This document shows, one piece after another, positions 1 through 9,461 of a stretch of 64,000 nucleotides of DNA. Position 1 is the first letter of the stretch. Every line of letters starts with the position of its first letter. Position numbers and translations under genes: made by a program. Origin of the DNA: Devosia naphthalenivorans (GTDB taxonomy: Bacteria; Pseudomonadota; Alphaproteobacteria; Rhizobiales; Devosiaceae); contig NZ_PYVW01000005.1 in the NCBI RefSeq assembly GCF_003056355.1, positions 124,001-188,000 on the forward strand. Reading direction: 5' to 3'. The notes under the pieces are model-generated. The model made no database searches. It worked only from the letters and a program-made list of their open reading frames with translations, and was not told where the DNA came from.

Positions 1-618
1 CACTGGGCGACGGAAAACCGGGCCGCCATCCTGGTCAATCGCAACCTGCCCGACAACAGCATCACCTCGGTCTGCTGCGATAATGCCAGCGGCGCCCGCG
101 AGATCGCCGACCATCTCTATGCCATTGGGCGGCGGCGTGTAGCCTATGTTGCCGGGCTCGCGCATACATCGACCAATCTGGAACGCCAGAGCTCTTTCAT
201 CACGCGGGTGGCCGAACTGGGCATGACGCTGACCATGCAGCTGTCGGGCGGCGAATACAGCTACGAGGCCGGCTATCGTGCCGCGCGCCAAATTGCGGCC
301 AAGGGCGACACCGACGGTATTTTCTTTGCCAATGACATCCTGGCCATTGGCGGCATGGACGCGCTGCGCGACGAAGCCGGATTGTCGGTGCCCGACGACA
401 TAGCCGTCGTCGGTTTCGACGATATCGCCATGGGCAGTTGGCCGCGCTATTCGCTGACCACCTACCGCCAGCCGGTTGACGATCTCGTCGACAGGACCGT
501 GCGGCTGATTGCCGATGGCGACGTCGAACCCGGCAAGCCGCCCATTGCGGTCCGGCTGCCAGGAAGCCTGATCAAGCGCGCTTCCAGCATGGGCGGAGCG
601 AGTGTGGCATTTGCCTGA
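1..618 (+). CDS. LacI-family transcriptional regulator, C-terminal part (5' end outside window)
   Basis: The reading frame is open from the first base, so the N-terminal helix-turn-helix lies upstream of the window. The visible 205 residues are the periplasmic-binding-protein-like effector domain of LacI/GalR regulators. The last third carries the family signature segments DGIFFANDILAIGG and VPDDIAVVGFDDIAMG, followed by the usual LTTYRQPV strand. Such proteins repress sugar or polyol genes until a ligand binds this domain. The effector cannot be read from the sequence. The gene ends 192 bases before maeB and is separated from it by a perfect 8-bp dyad, so the two are probably not one unit. 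Family assignment is firm; the target is unknown. Confidence 0.88.
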   Translation, partial: HWATENRAAILVNRNLPDNSITSVCCDNASGAREIADHLYAIGRRRVAYVAGLAHTSTNLERQSSFITRVAELGMTLTMQLSGGEYSYEAGYRAARQIAAKGDTDGIFFANDILAIGGMDALRDEAGLSVPDDIAVVGFDDIAMGSWPRYSLTTYRQPVDDLVDRTVRLIADGDVEPGKPPIAVRLPGSLIKRASSMGGASVAFA

Positions 619-641
619 CCGGCGCCAGGGACCCCCTCCTA

Positions 642-667
642 TTGTCCAATGCCCCTGGTTTGGACAA
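642..667. promoter_or_regulatory. Inverted repeat between the LacI-type gene and maeB
   Basis: Two perfect 8-bp arms, TTGTCCAA and TTGGACAA, face each other across a 10-base spacer. The dyad has no T-run, so it looks more like an operator than a terminator. It sits about 145 bases upstream of the maeB start. Which regulator would bind it is not known. Confidence 0.35.
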
Positions 668-810
668 CAATATAGCTTTCGCGACCGCGTCTCCCCGGAT
701 CGTTGATCGGCTTGAGCAGCCAAACGGCCAATACCGAACTGCTGTTGCACAAGGGCGGGCGGCGCAAAAAAGGCCGAACTGGCTGCAAACTGACGGAGGG
801 AGAGTGCCAC

Positions 811-3087
811 ATGGCCGATGACAACACGCCGAGCCTGCATGATGCGGCTTTGCATTTCCATGAATACCCGCGTCCGGGCAAGCTCGAGATCGTGGCGACC
901 AAGCCCCTGGCCAATACGCGCGATCTGTCGCTGGCCTATTCGCCCGGCGTGGCCATTCCTTGCGAAGAGATCGCGGCCGATCCGCAGGCTGCCTACAAAT
1001 ACACCTCCAAGGGAAACCTGGTTGCGGTGATTTCCAATGGCACGGCCGTGCTGGGCCTGGGCAATATCGGGGCGCTGGCCTCCAAGCCGGTGATGGAAGG
1101 CAAGGCCGTCCTGTTCAAGAAGTTCGCCGGGATCGATTCCATCGATATCGAGGTCAACGAGCAGGACCCGCAGCGCTTCATCGAGATCGTGGCGCCGCTG
1201 GAGCCCAGCTTTGGCGGCATAAACCTCGAAGACATCAAGGCGCCGGAATGCTTCGAGATCGAGGAAACGCTACGCGAACGCATGAACATTCCGGTGTTTC
1301 ATGACGACCAGCACGGCACGGCCATCATCGTGGCGGCCGCCGTGCTCAACGCCATGCAATTGGTCGGCAAGGATATTGCCAAGGCCAAGATCGTAACCTC
1401 GGGGGCAGGAGCGGCGGCCATCGCCTGCATGAACATGCTGATCGCGGTGGGTGCGGCGCGCGAGAATATCTGGATCGCTGATTCCAAGGGGCTGGTGACC
1501 AAGGCGCGGCACAACAATGTCGATCGCTGGCGCGGCGCCTTTGCGCAGGACACCGACAAGACGGAGCTCAGCGAGGTCATGGCCGGGGCCGACATCTATG
1601 TCGGGCTATCCAAGGCCGGTGCGCTCAAGCCCGAAATGATGAAGGACATGGCGGAAAATCCGCTGATCCTGGCGCTCTCCAATCCCACCCCGGAGATCAT
1701 GCCTGAACTGGCGCGGGAAGCGCGGCCCGACGCAATGATCTGCACCGGGCGGTCGGACTATCCCAATCAGGTCAATAACGTCCTCTGCTTTCCCTTCCTG
1801 TTCCGCGGAGCGCTGGACTGCGGCGCAACCGTAATCAACGAGGAGATGAAGGCCGCGGCAGCCCACGCGATCGCCAGGCTCGCGCATGAACCGGGTCTGG
1901 AATCCTCCGCTCATGGCGTGCCAGCCATTTTCGGGCGGGATTACCTCATCCCCAATCCCTTCGACCAGCGGCTGATCCTGCGCATCGCACCGGCAGTGGC
2001 CAAGGCCGCCATGGAAAGCGGCGTGGCCGCGCGGCCCATCGCCGATTTCAACGCCTATCGTGACCAGCTCAACCGCTTCGTCTTCCGTTCGGGCTTCATC
2101 ATGAAGCCGATGTTCGAGCGGGCCCAGGGCGAGGGCAAGCGCATCGCCTTTGCCGATGGCGAGGACGAGCGCGTGCTTCGCGCAACCCAGGTGATGCTGG
2201 AGGATGGCATCGGCCGCTCGATCCTGATTGGCCGGCCGTCAGTCATCGAGCAGCGTATCGAACGCTTCGGGCTGACGCTCAAGGCGGGGCGCGACTTCGA
2301 CGTGGTCAACCCCGAAGACGATCCGCGCTATCGCGACTATGTCGCCGACTTTCATGATCTGGTGGGGCGCAAGGGCGTGACGCCGGACACCGCGCGCACC
2401 ATCGTGCGCACCAATACGACGGTGATCGGCGCGCTCGCGGTGCGGCGCGGCGAGGCCGATGCGCTGATCTGCGGCCTGCAGGGGCGGTTCATCAAGCACG
2501 CGCGTGATATCCAGTCGGTAATCGGGCTCGCGCCCGAAGCCAGCCAGCTCTCGACCCTTTCCATGCTGGTGATGAACCGGGGCGTGTTCTCCCTCGCCGA
2601 TACCTACGTCAACATCGATCCAACGGCGCCGGAGATCGTCGAAATCACGCTGCAGGCGCGCGATCACCTGCGGCGCTTCAATATCGACGCCAAGGCGGCG
2701 CTCCTCAGCTATTCCAATTTCGGTTCGCGCGATGGCCTGACGAGCGAGAAGATGCGCGTGGTCTACGAGACCCTGAAGGAGGTCGCGCCGGATCTGGTGG
2801 TGGACGGCGAAATGCAGGGCGACCTGGCAATCAACGAAAGCCTGCGCGAGCGCTATGTGCCCAATTCAGTGCTCAAGGGAGAGGCGAACCTGCTGATCTT
2901 CCCCAATCTGGAGGCGGCCAATCTGTCGATGACCCTGCTCAAGGAGCTCAACAATGCGCTGCCGGTCGGGCCCCTCCTGATGGGCACCCGCCAGCCGGCG
3001 CATATTCTCGCCCCTTCGGTCACCAGCCGCGGCATTGTCAACATGGCCGCCATCGCGGCCAGCGAGGCGATCGCCGCCAGCCAGTAA
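811..3087 (+). CDS. maeB: NADP-dependent malic enzyme with C-terminal phosphotransacetylase-like domain
   Basis: Oxidatively decarboxylates malate to pyruvate, giving NADPH; cytosolic, anaplerotic/gluconeogenic. The protein has 758 residues, matching the usual length of MaeB-type enzymes. The N-terminal malic domain shows [11 protein letters not shown] and the DDQHGTAI metal/substrate segment. A Rossmann domain follows with [12 protein letters not shown]. From about residue 430 there is a phosphotransacetylase-like domain ([11 protein letters not shown] near its start), which in this family is regulatory rather than catalytic. The ATG at 811 is preceded by a good GGAGGGAGA ribosome site. An in-frame start at 703 exists but would add 36 non-conserved residues. 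A hairpin at 3096-3120 closes the gene. Confidence is high. Confidence 0.95.
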   Translation: MADDNTPSLHDAALHFHEYPRPGKLEIVATKPLANTRDLSLAYSPGVAIPCEEIAADPQAAYKYTSKGNLVAVISNGTAVLGLGNIGALASKPVMEGKAVLFKKFAGIDSIDIEVNEQDPQRFIEIVAPLEPSFGGINLEDIKAPECFEIEETLRERMNIPVFHDDQHGTAIIVAAAVLNAMQLVGKDIAKAKIVTSGAGAAAIACMNMLIAVGAARENIWIADSKGLVTKARHNNVDRWRGAFAQDTDKTELSEVMAGADIYVGLSKAGALKPEMMKDMAENPLILALSNPTPEIMPELAREARPDAMICTGRSDYPNQVNNVLCFPFLFRGALDCGATVINEEMKAAAAHAIARLAHEPGLESSAHGVPAIFGRDYLIPNPFDQRLILRIAPAVAKAAMESGVAARPIADFNAYRDQLNRFVFRSGFIMKPMFERAQGEGKRIAFADGEDERVLRATQVMLEDGIGRSILIGRPSVIEQRIERFGLTLKAGRDFDVVNPEDDPRYRDYVADFHDLVGRKGVTPDTARTIVRTNTTVIGALAVRRGEADALICGLQGRFIKHARDIQSVIGLAPEASQLSTLSMLVMNRGVFSLADTYVNIDPTAPEIVEITLQARDHLRRFNIDAKAALLSYSNFGSRDGLTSEKMRVVYETLKEVAPDLVVDGEMQGDLAINESLRERYVPNSVLKGEANLLIFPNLEAANLSMTLLKELNNALPVGPLLMGTRQPAHILAPSVTSRGIVNMAAIAASEAIAASQ

Positions 3088-3095
3088 AATCGCGC

Positions 3096-3120
3096 AGAGG
3101 CGCTCCCCGCGAGCGCCTCT
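3096..3120. terminator. Hairpin between convergent maeB and the GntR gene
   Basis: A perfect 9-bp stem (AGAGGCGCT / AGCGCCTCT) with a 7-base loop lies between the two convergent stop codons. There is only a short T-rich stretch on the minus-strand side, so it is a moderate intrinsic terminator, probably serving both genes. Confidence 0.6.
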
Positions 3121-3124
3121 CCGC

Positions 3125-3811
3125 TTATGGCTCGCTGAAGCGAATCCTGGACTGCTCGATGTGATGGCGCATGGCGGCCGCGGCCGCCGCTCCGTCGCGA
3201 TTCCGGATCGCGGCGATGATGTCCTCATGCTCGGCAATGGCGTCACCGGTTGCGCTCGCATGATAGAAGAGACGGAACAGGTGCACATGTGTGTGCAGGC
3301 GCGACAGGGCCTCCTGCACCAGATCGTTGCCACTTTGCGCAGCGATCAGGTCATGGAACTGTCCGTCCCGCTGGGCGAATTCGCCATAATTGTTGCGGCT
3401 GCCGGCCAGTTGGATTTCGCGCATGGTCGCGTCGGCCGCTTCGAGTTGGGCGACGGATTCATCGGTGGCGTTGAGCGCGGCCTGCTCGGCGGCGAAGGGC
3501 TCCAGCAGGAGGCGCAATTGATAGAGTTGCCGCAACCGCTCGGAGTCCATCTGGCTGGCGACGCTGTAGCCGATGAGATGGGTCTTTACGACGAGGCCTT
3601 GCGCTTCCAGCCGCGACAGCGCTTCACGAATAGGGGTCTGTGAGACACCCATTTCGCGCACCAGCTTGTCGATGGAAATGCGACTCCCCGGGGCAATCTT
3701 CAGCGACATCAATTGGGCATAGATCGCGTTGTAGACCTCGTCGCCCAAGCGGATCGGCCGGGGCAGGAACCCGCTGCCATTAGCCTGTTCAGACCCCGAT
3801 TTGGCTTGCAT
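3125..3811 (-). CDS. GntR-family transcriptional regulator, FCD (FadR) subfamily
   Basis: A 228-residue regulator. Residues about 20-85 form a winged helix-turn-helix with the typical GntR core VSQTPIREALSRLEAQGLV. The rest is an all-helical FCD effector domain of usual length with the conserved Asp/His pattern (RDGQFHDLI, LFYHASATGDAIAEHEDI) that normally binds a metal and a carboxylate ligand. It is divergent from the dehydrogenase operon starting at 3894, with only 82 bases between, and those contain two palindromes. By analogy with FCD regulators it probably represses that operon and responds to one of its organic-acid substrates; the ligand is not evident. Confidence 0.9.
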   Translation of the reverse strand: MQAKSGSEQANGSGFLPRPIRLGDEVYNAIYAQLMSLKIAPGSRISIDKLVREMGVSQTPIREALSRLEAQGLVVKTHLIGYSVASQMDSERLRQLYQLRLLLEPFAAEQAALNATDESVAQLEAADATMREIQLAGSRNNYGEFAQRDGQFHDLIAAQSGNDLVQEALSRLHTHVHLFRLFYHASATGDAIAEHEDIIAAIRNRDGAAAAAAMRHHIEQSRIRFSEP

Positions 3812-3824
3812 TCACTTCTCCACT

Positions 3825-3834
3825 TGACGCGTCA
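3825..3834. promoter_or_regulatory. Candidate operator, perfect 10-bp palindrome
   Basis: TGACGCGTCA is fully self-complementary and lies 14 bases upstream of the GntR start, within the divergent intergenic region. It could be an autoregulatory operator, but short GC-rich palindromes also arise by chance. Confidence 0.35.
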
Positions 3835-3868
3835 GGAGGCTAGCATCATAGTCGGCCTCGCACAATGA

Positions 3869-3879
3869 GATATCGTATC
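3869..3879. promoter_or_regulatory. Candidate operator GATATCGTATC
   Basis: A GATA/TATC inverted repeat with a 3-base centre lies 15 bases before the start of the dehydrogenase operon. The half-site size and position suit a GntR/FCD operator. This is inferred from position only. Confidence 0.3.
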
Positions 3880-3893
3880 GGATTTTATGTCAC

Positions 3894-4895
3894 GTGCTGG
3901 TTCCTGTAGCTGATATACGGCGCGTCGCCCTGGATGCGCTATCGCAGATTTCGCCTCCCGACCATGCAGCGATCCAGGTCGATGTATTGGTCGAGGCCGA
4001 ACTGCGCGGTGTTGCCTCGCATGGTCTGCTGCGCCTCCCCCGAATTATCCGGCGCATCCGCAACGGCGTGACCGATCCCGGCGCCGCGGGCAGCCATGAG
4101 TGGCGCAAGGCGGGCTTTCTTGCCGTCGATGGTCAGCGCGGGCTAGGTCCGGTTGTGGCTGACCGGGCCATTGCGGCACTGCGCGAGCGGGTTGCCGAAA
4201 CCGGTATTGCCGTCGCTGCCATCCGCAACTCCAATCATATCGGCATGCTGGGCTATTATGCCGAGAATGCCGCCCGCCAAGGCTTCACCATGATTGCGCT
4301 CTCGACCAGCGAGGCCCTGGTCCATCCCTGGGGCGGCCGCAAGGCGATGATCGGGACCAATCCGATCGCCATTGGCGTGCCCACCGGCGGCGAGCCTTTC
4401 ATGATGGATACGGCCACCAGCGTTATTTCCATGGGCGAGATTCACGATCACGCAAATCGCGGTGCGCCGATCCCCGAACACTGGGCGCTGGACGCCAATG
4501 GCAATCCCACCACCGACGCTTCCGCCGCCAAGTTTGGTGCCATCGCCCCGTTCGGGGAGGCCAAGGGCTATGCGCTGGGGCTCGGCTTCGAGCTTCTGGT
4601 CAGCAGCCTTGCCGGGGCCGCCATCGGCTCCGACGTCAAGGGTACGCTGGACGACACCAATGTCTGCAACAAGGGTGATCTGTTCATCCTTATCGATGGA
4701 CCGCAGGCCAGCCTGCTCGATTATCTTGAGGACATCCGGGCGGCACAGCCCGCGGCTGGCTTCGAGCGCGTGCTGATCCCCGGGGAGCGGGGGCGGCAGG
4801 CAAAGGAGCGGCGAATGCACGAAGGCATCACGCTGCCGGATGATATCTGGAATGAAATCCGGGCTTTTGCCGGATCGACTGAGGGGAACCACTGA
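3894..4895 (+). CDS. Ldh-family malate/L-lactate/sulfolactate-type dehydrogenase
   Basis: Belongs to the type-2 malate/lactate dehydrogenase family (YlbC, ComC, YiaK relatives), NAD(P)-dependent enzymes that oxidise 2-hydroxyacids and share no fold with classical lactate dehydrogenase. Visible family marks are DVLVEAELRGVASHGLLRL near the N-terminus, the catalytic-His segment IRNSNHIGMLGYYAENA, and HPWGGRKAMIGTNPIAIGVP. It has 333 residues, a normal length. The start is GTG at 3894: the only nearby ATG (3887) is in another frame and hits a stop at once. It opens the operon and overlaps the next gene by one base (TGATG). The exact substrate cannot be read; family members prefer malate, lactate, ureidoglycolate, sulfolactate or 2,3-diketogulonate. 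Confidence 0.85.
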   Translation: MLVPVADIRRVALDALSQISPPDHAAIQVDVLVEAELRGVASHGLLRLPRIIRRIRNGVTDPGAAGSHEWRKAGFLAVDGQRGLGPVVADRAIAALRERVAETGIAVAAIRNSNHIGMLGYYAENAARQGFTMIALSTSEALVHPWGGRKAMIGTNPIAIGVPTGGEPFMMDTATSVISMGEIHDHANRGAPIPEHWALDANGNPTTDASAAKFGAIAPFGEAKGYALGLGFELLVSSLAGAAIGSDVKGTLDDTNVCNKGDLFILIDGPQASLLDYLEDIRAAQPAAGFERVLIPGERGRQAKERRMHEGITLPDDIWNEIRAFAGSTEGNH

Positions 4896-6133
4896 TGGCA
4901 AATCCGGCTGAACTGTTCGGGGCTGTCCGAAGCCCCCGCAATCTGGTCTTCGGGCCGGGCCAGCGCCGGTCACTGCCCGATTTCGTATCGAGCCTGGGAC
5001 GCCGCGCCCTGATCGTCACCGATGCGCGCCTATCCGGTGATACCGAATTCGACAAGCTGACGACCCAATTGCGGGAAGCGGGCATCTCAGTTCGCGTCTT
5101 CGACGGCACCATTGCCGAACTCCCGCTCGACTGCATCCAGGAGGGCGTCGATGCCGGCAAGGAGTTCAATGCCGATGTCCTGGTCGGCATTGGCGGCGGC
5201 AGCTGCATCGATGCGGCCAAGATCATTTCCCTGCTGCTCACCCATGGCGGCAAGGCGTCCGACTATTATGGCGAGTTCAAGGTTCCCGGGCCCATATTGC
5301 CGGTCATTGCCATGCCCACCACGTCGGGCACCGGTTCTGAAGTAACGCCGGTTGCGGTCCTCGGCGATGCCGAGCGAGTGGTGAAAGTGGGCATTGCTAG
5401 CCCTCATCTCATCCCCCACACCGCCATTTGCGATCCAGAACTGACCTATTCCTGTCCCCCCGCATTGACGGCGTCCTCGGGCGCCGATGCGCTGACCCAC
5501 GCGATCGAGGCTTACACGACCCTGCGCCGGCCGCTGCAGGACAGCCTGGTGCATGACCATGTGTTTGTCGGCAAGAACGCGCTGAGTGACCACCACGGCC
5601 TCACGGCGATCCGGCTCATCTCAGCCAGTCTGAAACGATCCTTCGACAATGGCGGTGACCACGAGGCGCGCCAGAAACTGATGCTTGGCGCAACCACTGC
5701 CGGCCTCGCTTTCGGCACGGCGGGTACTGCCGCGGCCCATGCCGTGCAATATCCCGTCGGCGCCATGACGCATACGCCCCACGGCGTGGGCGTTGCGGTG
5801 ATGCTGCCCTATGTCATGGCGTTCAACCGCCGCTTCTGCGAGGCCGAGTTCGGCCAGATCGGTGAAGCCATGGGGTTGCCGGTCGCGGGCTCGATGTCGG
5901 AGCGTGCCTTGCAGGCCATCGATGGCGTGGCAACTCTCTTTGCCGCGGTGGATATTCCCAGGACGATTGCCGATCTGGGCGTGCAGCGCGCGCAATTGCC
6001 ACTGGTGGCAGAACAGGCGATGGGCAGTGCCCGACTGATCAAGAACAATCCGCGTCCGCTCGACAACCAGACCATGCTGATGCTGGTCGAGGCGGCCTTC
6101 GATGGCGATCTCGATCGCCTCCATAATTCCTAG
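4895..6133 (+). CDS. Iron-containing (group III) alcohol dehydrogenase
   Basis: A 412-residue member of the metal-dependent group III alcohol dehydrogenases, which include 4-hydroxybutyrate, lactaldehyde and 1,3-propanediol dehydrogenases. Seen directly are the nucleotide-binding segment VLVGIGGGSCIDAAKII, the PTTSGTGSE loop, the metal-ligand region SGADALTHAIEAY and the second ligand cluster MTHTPHGVGVAVMLPYV. It is translationally coupled to the preceding dehydrogenase by TGATG. With the succinate-semialdehyde-type dehydrogenase right after it, a two-step alcohol-to-aldehyde-to-acid conversion, for example of a 4-hydroxybutyrate-like compound, is a reasonable inference. Substrate is uncertain. 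Confidence 0.88.
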   Translation: MANPAELFGAVRSPRNLVFGPGQRRSLPDFVSSLGRRALIVTDARLSGDTEFDKLTTQLREAGISVRVFDGTIAELPLDCIQEGVDAGKEFNADVLVGIGGGSCIDAAKIISLLLTHGGKASDYYGEFKVPGPILPVIAMPTTSGTGSEVTPVAVLGDAERVVKVGIASPHLIPHTAICDPELTYSCPPALTASSGADALTHAIEAYTTLRRPLQDSLVHDHVFVGKNALSDHHGLTAIRLISASLKRSFDNGGDHEARQKLMLGATTAGLAFGTAGTAAAHAVQYPVGAMTHTPHGVGVAVMLPYVMAFNRRFCEAEFGQIGEAMGLPVAGSMSERALQAIDGVATLFAAVDIPRTIADLGVQRAQLPLVAEQAMGSARLIKNNPRPLDNQTMLMLVEAAFDGDLDRLHNS

Positions 6134-6146
6134 AAAGAGACGCGTC

Positions 6147-7613
6147 ATGACCGCGAACCAGAGTTTGGGTTTCGATCCCGCAACCATTCCGAGCGACCTC
6201 TATATCGGCGGGCAATGGCGGGCCGGCTCCACCGGCGCCAGGATCGATGTGGTCGATCCCTCCACCGGCGCCGCTATCAGTTCGGTGGCCGATGCCGGTG
6301 TCGACGATGCAATGGCCGCGGTCACAGCCGCCCATGAGGCAGGACCGGCCTGGGCCGCGCAACCGCCGCGTGTGCGCGCGGAAATCCTGCGTCGCTGCTA
6401 CGAGTTGATGACCGAGCGAAAGGAAATGCTGGCGCAACTCATCAGCCTCGAAAATGGCAAGGCGCTGCCTGACGCCCGCGGCGAAGTTGCCTATGCGGCA
6501 GAGTTCTTCCGGTGGTTCTCCGAAGAGGCCGTGCGGCTCAATGGCGACATCTATACGGCGCCCAGCGGCGCCAACAAGATCATCGTTCAGCATCAGCCCA
6601 TCGGTGTCGCCGTCCTGGTGACGCCGTGGAATTTCCCCGCTGCCATGGCAACCCGCAAGATCGCGCCGGCCCTGGCGGCGGGCTGCACCTGCGTGCTCAA
6701 GCCTGCCACCGAAACACCACTGACCGCCTTTGCCCTGGCCGCCATCTATGCTGAAGCGGGCGTTCCGGCCGGCGTGGTCAATGTCATCACCACCAGCAAG
6801 GCGGGGGCCACAGTCAGCGCCATGCTGCATGATCCGCGCGTGCGCAAACTCTCCTTCACCGGATCGACCGAAGTCGGACGCCGCCTGCTGCACGAAGCAG
6901 CAGACCAGGTGATTTCCTGCTCGATGGAGCTGGGCGGCAATGCCCCCTTCATCGTTTTTGACGACGCCGATCTCGATGTGGCGATCGATGGCGCCATGGT
7001 CGCCAAGATGCGCAATGGGGGAGAAGCCTGCACGGCGGCCAATCGCTTCTATGTCCAACGCGGCATCATGGATCGGTTCGCGGCAAGGCTGGCCGAGCGC
7101 ATGGGCAGCCTGTCGGTCGGTATCGGCTATGAGGAGGCCACCCAGTGTGGTCCGGTCATCAACAAGGATGCCGTGGAGCGCATTGCCGGCCTTGTGAGCG
7201 ACGCAGAAGCCCGTGGCGCCAAGGTGTTGGTGGGCGGCAAGGCGCTGGATCGTCCAGGCTATTACTACCCGCCCACGGTCCTGCGCGATGTCACGGCCGA
7301 TGCTACGATCACCAGGGAAGAAATCTTCGGGCCGATCGCGGCCCTCACGGTATTCGACACCGAAGACGAAGTGATCGCCGCGGCCAATTCCAGCGAATAT
7401 GGTCTCATCTCCTATGTCTTCACGAGCGACCTGTCCCGCGGGCTGCGCGTCTGCGAGAAGATGGAGTGCGGCATGGTGGGGCTTAATCGCGGCGTGGTTT
7501 CCGATCCCGCAGCGCCCTTTGGCGGCACCAAGCAGAGCGGCCTCGGCCGCGAGGGCGCGCATCACGGCATCCTCGAATTCTGCGAGACCAAATATATAGC
7601 CGCGAGCTGGTAG
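6147..7613 (+). CDS. gabD: NAD(P)-dependent aldehyde dehydrogenase, succinate-semialdehyde dehydrogenase type
   Basis: A 488-residue aldehyde dehydrogenase closest in style to GabD, which oxidises succinate semialdehyde to succinate. The start MTANQSLGFDPATIPSDLYI.. and the length fit that branch. The general-base region is SMELGGNAPFIVFDDADL and the nucleophile is the Cys in GGEACTAANRFYVQ; the C-terminus has the usual PFGGTKQSGLGREGAHHG. The ATG at 6147 follows an AGAAAGAG ribosome site; an earlier in-frame start at 6102 would overlap the upstream gene. It is part of the GntR-linked catabolic operon, so it may act on another semialdehyde of that pathway rather than in GABA use. Confidence 0.88.
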   Translation: MTANQSLGFDPATIPSDLYIGGQWRAGSTGARIDVVDPSTGAAISSVADAGVDDAMAAVTAAHEAGPAWAAQPPRVRAEILRRCYELMTERKEMLAQLISLENGKALPDARGEVAYAAEFFRWFSEEAVRLNGDIYTAPSGANKIIVQHQPIGVAVLVTPWNFPAAMATRKIAPALAAGCTCVLKPATETPLTAFALAAIYAEAGVPAGVVNVITTSKAGATVSAMLHDPRVRKLSFTGSTEVGRRLLHEAADQVISCSMELGGNAPFIVFDDADLDVAIDGAMVAKMRNGGEACTAANRFYVQRGIMDRFAARLAERMGSLSVGIGYEEATQCGPVINKDAVERIAGLVSDAEARGAKVLVGGKALDRPGYYYPPTVLRDVTADATITREEIFGPIAALTVFDTEDEVIAAANSSEYGLISYVFTSDLSRGLRVCEKMECGMVGLNRGVVSDPAAPFGGTKQSGLGREGAHHGILEFCETKYIAASW

Positions 7614-7806
7614 GCGAAGGCGCGCCCTGTGGATCGATAGACCACAAGGAGTTCGGGCGGTTATCGGATTGAGACGAGAATTAGCGAGAAAAAGGGTTGC
7701 GTCTGATGTTGAATACGGATGCAAAGTAAACTAGCGTCCTGATTACCAGCCGGAAAATTGACGGCGAATGACGACGGAAGACTCCCGAAGCGGAGGTGTC
7801 GACTCT

Positions 7807-7814
7807 AGGAGGGA
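7807..7814 (+). promoter_or_regulatory. Strong ribosome binding site deciding the CoA-transferase start
   Basis: AGGAGGGA lies four bases before the ATG at 7819. It favours that start over an in-frame ATG at 7768 that has no such site. Confidence 0.55.
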
Positions 7815-7818
7815 TTTC

Positions 7819-9132
7819 ATGCAGACCAATTCCCGGTCGGCCCAGGCCGGCGATGCGCCGCGGGCGCTTGGCCATTTGCGCGTCGTTGATTTTTCCGACA
7901 CCCTTGGCGGACAATATTGCGCGCGGCTCTTTGCCGATTTCGGCGCCGAAGTGGTGCTGGTCGAAGGGTCGGATGGCTCGTCCATCCGGCAGCTGGCACC
8001 GCGCTCCATTCAGGGCGACTCGCTGCAATTCTTCCATCTCAATACCGGCAAGCGTTCGGTCAGTGCCGACCTCAAAAGCGCCGATGGCCAGACCCGGTTC
8101 GAGGCGTTGGTCCGCGGCGCCGATGTCGTGGTCATGCCGCCCGGTTTCGATGCGGCAACCCTCGGTGCGCTTAATTCGGCCGCCATTTTGGTGGTTGTTT
8201 CCAACTTTGGCGACGACGGCCCGCTGGCCGATTGGCAGGGCCCCGAAATCGTGCTGCAGGCACTGTCCGGCATGATGTTCAGCAATGGAGGAGGCAAGGG
8301 CGAGCCGCTCTACGGCGTGGCCAACCGGGCTTCCATGGCAGCCGGCATCGCCGCCTATATCGGGGCGACCACCGCACTGTTCGCGCGGCAAGAACTGGGG
8401 CGCGGCCAGATCGTGCGGGTGGATAGCGCTGAAGCCGCCGCTGCCATGTGCTTCCCCTATGTGATGCAGCATATCTATAATGGCCACCAGCGTGCCCGGA
8501 CCGACCAGGCCGTCTCGTCCGGCCAGGTGCTGTGCCGCGACGGCTGGGTCTGCATCTGGATCTACGATTTCCGCTGGAACGCGGTGCTGACGGCGCTGGG
8601 GCTAGCCGAGATCGAGCACGATCCGCGCTTCGCCAAGCCGGCGGAACGCCGCAAGAACTGGGGCGAACTCTTTGCCATCATCCAGGCCAAAATTGCCGAT
8701 CGGGCTGCCGAGGATGTGGTCGAGGCCCTGCAGCAGGCCCAAGTCATTGCGGCCAAGGCCTATCGGCCATCCGAACTGCGCGAAAACGGCCATCTCAAGG
8801 CGCGTGATTATTGGGAAGAGGTAGACGGCCGCACCATTCTCGGACCGGCCCTCCGCCTCTACCAGACGCCTCGCCGCATCTCCCGTGGCGCACCAGCCAT
8901 GGGCGAGGCAAACGGGCAGATTTCATGGCCAGCAAAGACCGCAGCAATGGCGAATGGCGGTGAAGTGCATGCGCCACTGTCCGGCATCCGCGTGGTCGAG
9001 CTGACCACTGCCTGGGCAGGGCCGATGTCCGGCCGGGTGCTGGCCTTCATGGGTGCAGAATCCATCCATGTTGAATCACCCAACCGGGTGAACTCCTGGC
9101 GCCTCAACCATGAAACTCTTCATTTCCCATGA
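7819..9132 (+). CDS. CaiB/BaiF family (class III) CoA transferase, truncated in its second domain
   Basis: The first 370 or so residues form a full CaiB/BaiF domain: [30 protein letters not shown] at the N-terminus (split here only for description) and [17 protein letters not shown], whose Asp matches the acyl-carrying aspartate of formyl-CoA transferase. After a linker a second CaiB/BaiF domain begins ([21 protein letters not shown], about residue 394) but stops after some 45 residues. The reading frame then runs a few codons into DNA that encodes, in another frame, an ABC transporter ATPase end. The gene therefore looks like a two-domain CoA transferase of about 800 residues cut down to 437 by a deletion. 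The first domain could still be active, but these enzymes work as interlocked dimers and activity is doubtful. Confidence 0.8.
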   Translation: MQTNSRSAQAGDAPRALGHLRVVDFSDTLGGQYCARLFADFGAEVVLVEGSDGSSIRQLAPRSIQGDSLQFFHLNTGKRSVSADLKSADGQTRFEALVRGADVVVMPPGFDAATLGALNSAAILVVVSNFGDDGPLADWQGPEIVLQALSGMMFSNGGGKGEPLYGVANRASMAAGIAAYIGATTALFARQELGRGQIVRVDSAEAAAAMCFPYVMQHIYNGHQRARTDQAVSSGQVLCRDGWVCIWIYDFRWNAVLTALGLAEIEHDPRFAKPAERRKNWGELFAIIQAKIADRAAEDVVEALQQAQVIAAKAYRPSELRENGHLKARDYWEEVDGRTILGPALRLYQTPRRISRGAPAMGEANGQISWPAKTAAMANGGEVHAPLSGIRVVELTTAWAGPMSGRVLAFMGAESIHVESPNRVNSWRLNHETLHFP

Positions 9133-9427
9133 CATGGCCGTGGTGGAACGCATCAGCCACCAGGTGGCGGTCATGTATCTCGGCGAAATCGTGGAGCAGG
9201 GGCCTGTTGGGGCGGTCTTCAAGAATCCGCAGCATCCCTACACCAAGCGCCTGATCGCTGCGGTTCCCGTACCCGATCCGGCACGGCGCAAGCAGCTGCG
9301 CCCGGTGGATGGCGGGGAGATCAGGAGCCCGGTCCGACCGGCGGATTATGTGCCGCCGCAACGCGAATATCGCACTGTGTCCGAGGGACACGTCGTGCAA
9401 GTCTGGGGCGACGACTGGACGCTCTAG
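9110..9427 (+). pseudogene. C-terminal remnant of an oligopeptide/dipeptide ABC transporter ATPase (DppF/OppF type)
   Basis: The 105 residues start exactly at the H-loop region ([20 protein letters not shown]) and continue with the OppF/DppF C-terminal extension ([30 protein letters not shown]). The Walker A, signature and Walker B motifs are all missing, so it cannot hydrolyse ATP. It directly abuts the truncated CoA transferase and is in a different frame from it. No other transporter subunit remains nearby. The simplest reading is a deletion that removed the rest of a peptide-type ABC transporter along with half of the CoA transferase. Confidence 0.82.
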
Positions 9428-9461
9428 CGTCCTATTCCGCACCAAAACCCGAGGATGACAG

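Noticed and set aside
703-810. Longer maeB start at 703
   Set aside because: The 36 extra residues are low-complexity and Arg/Lys-rich, and a strong ribosome site lies before the ATG at 811.
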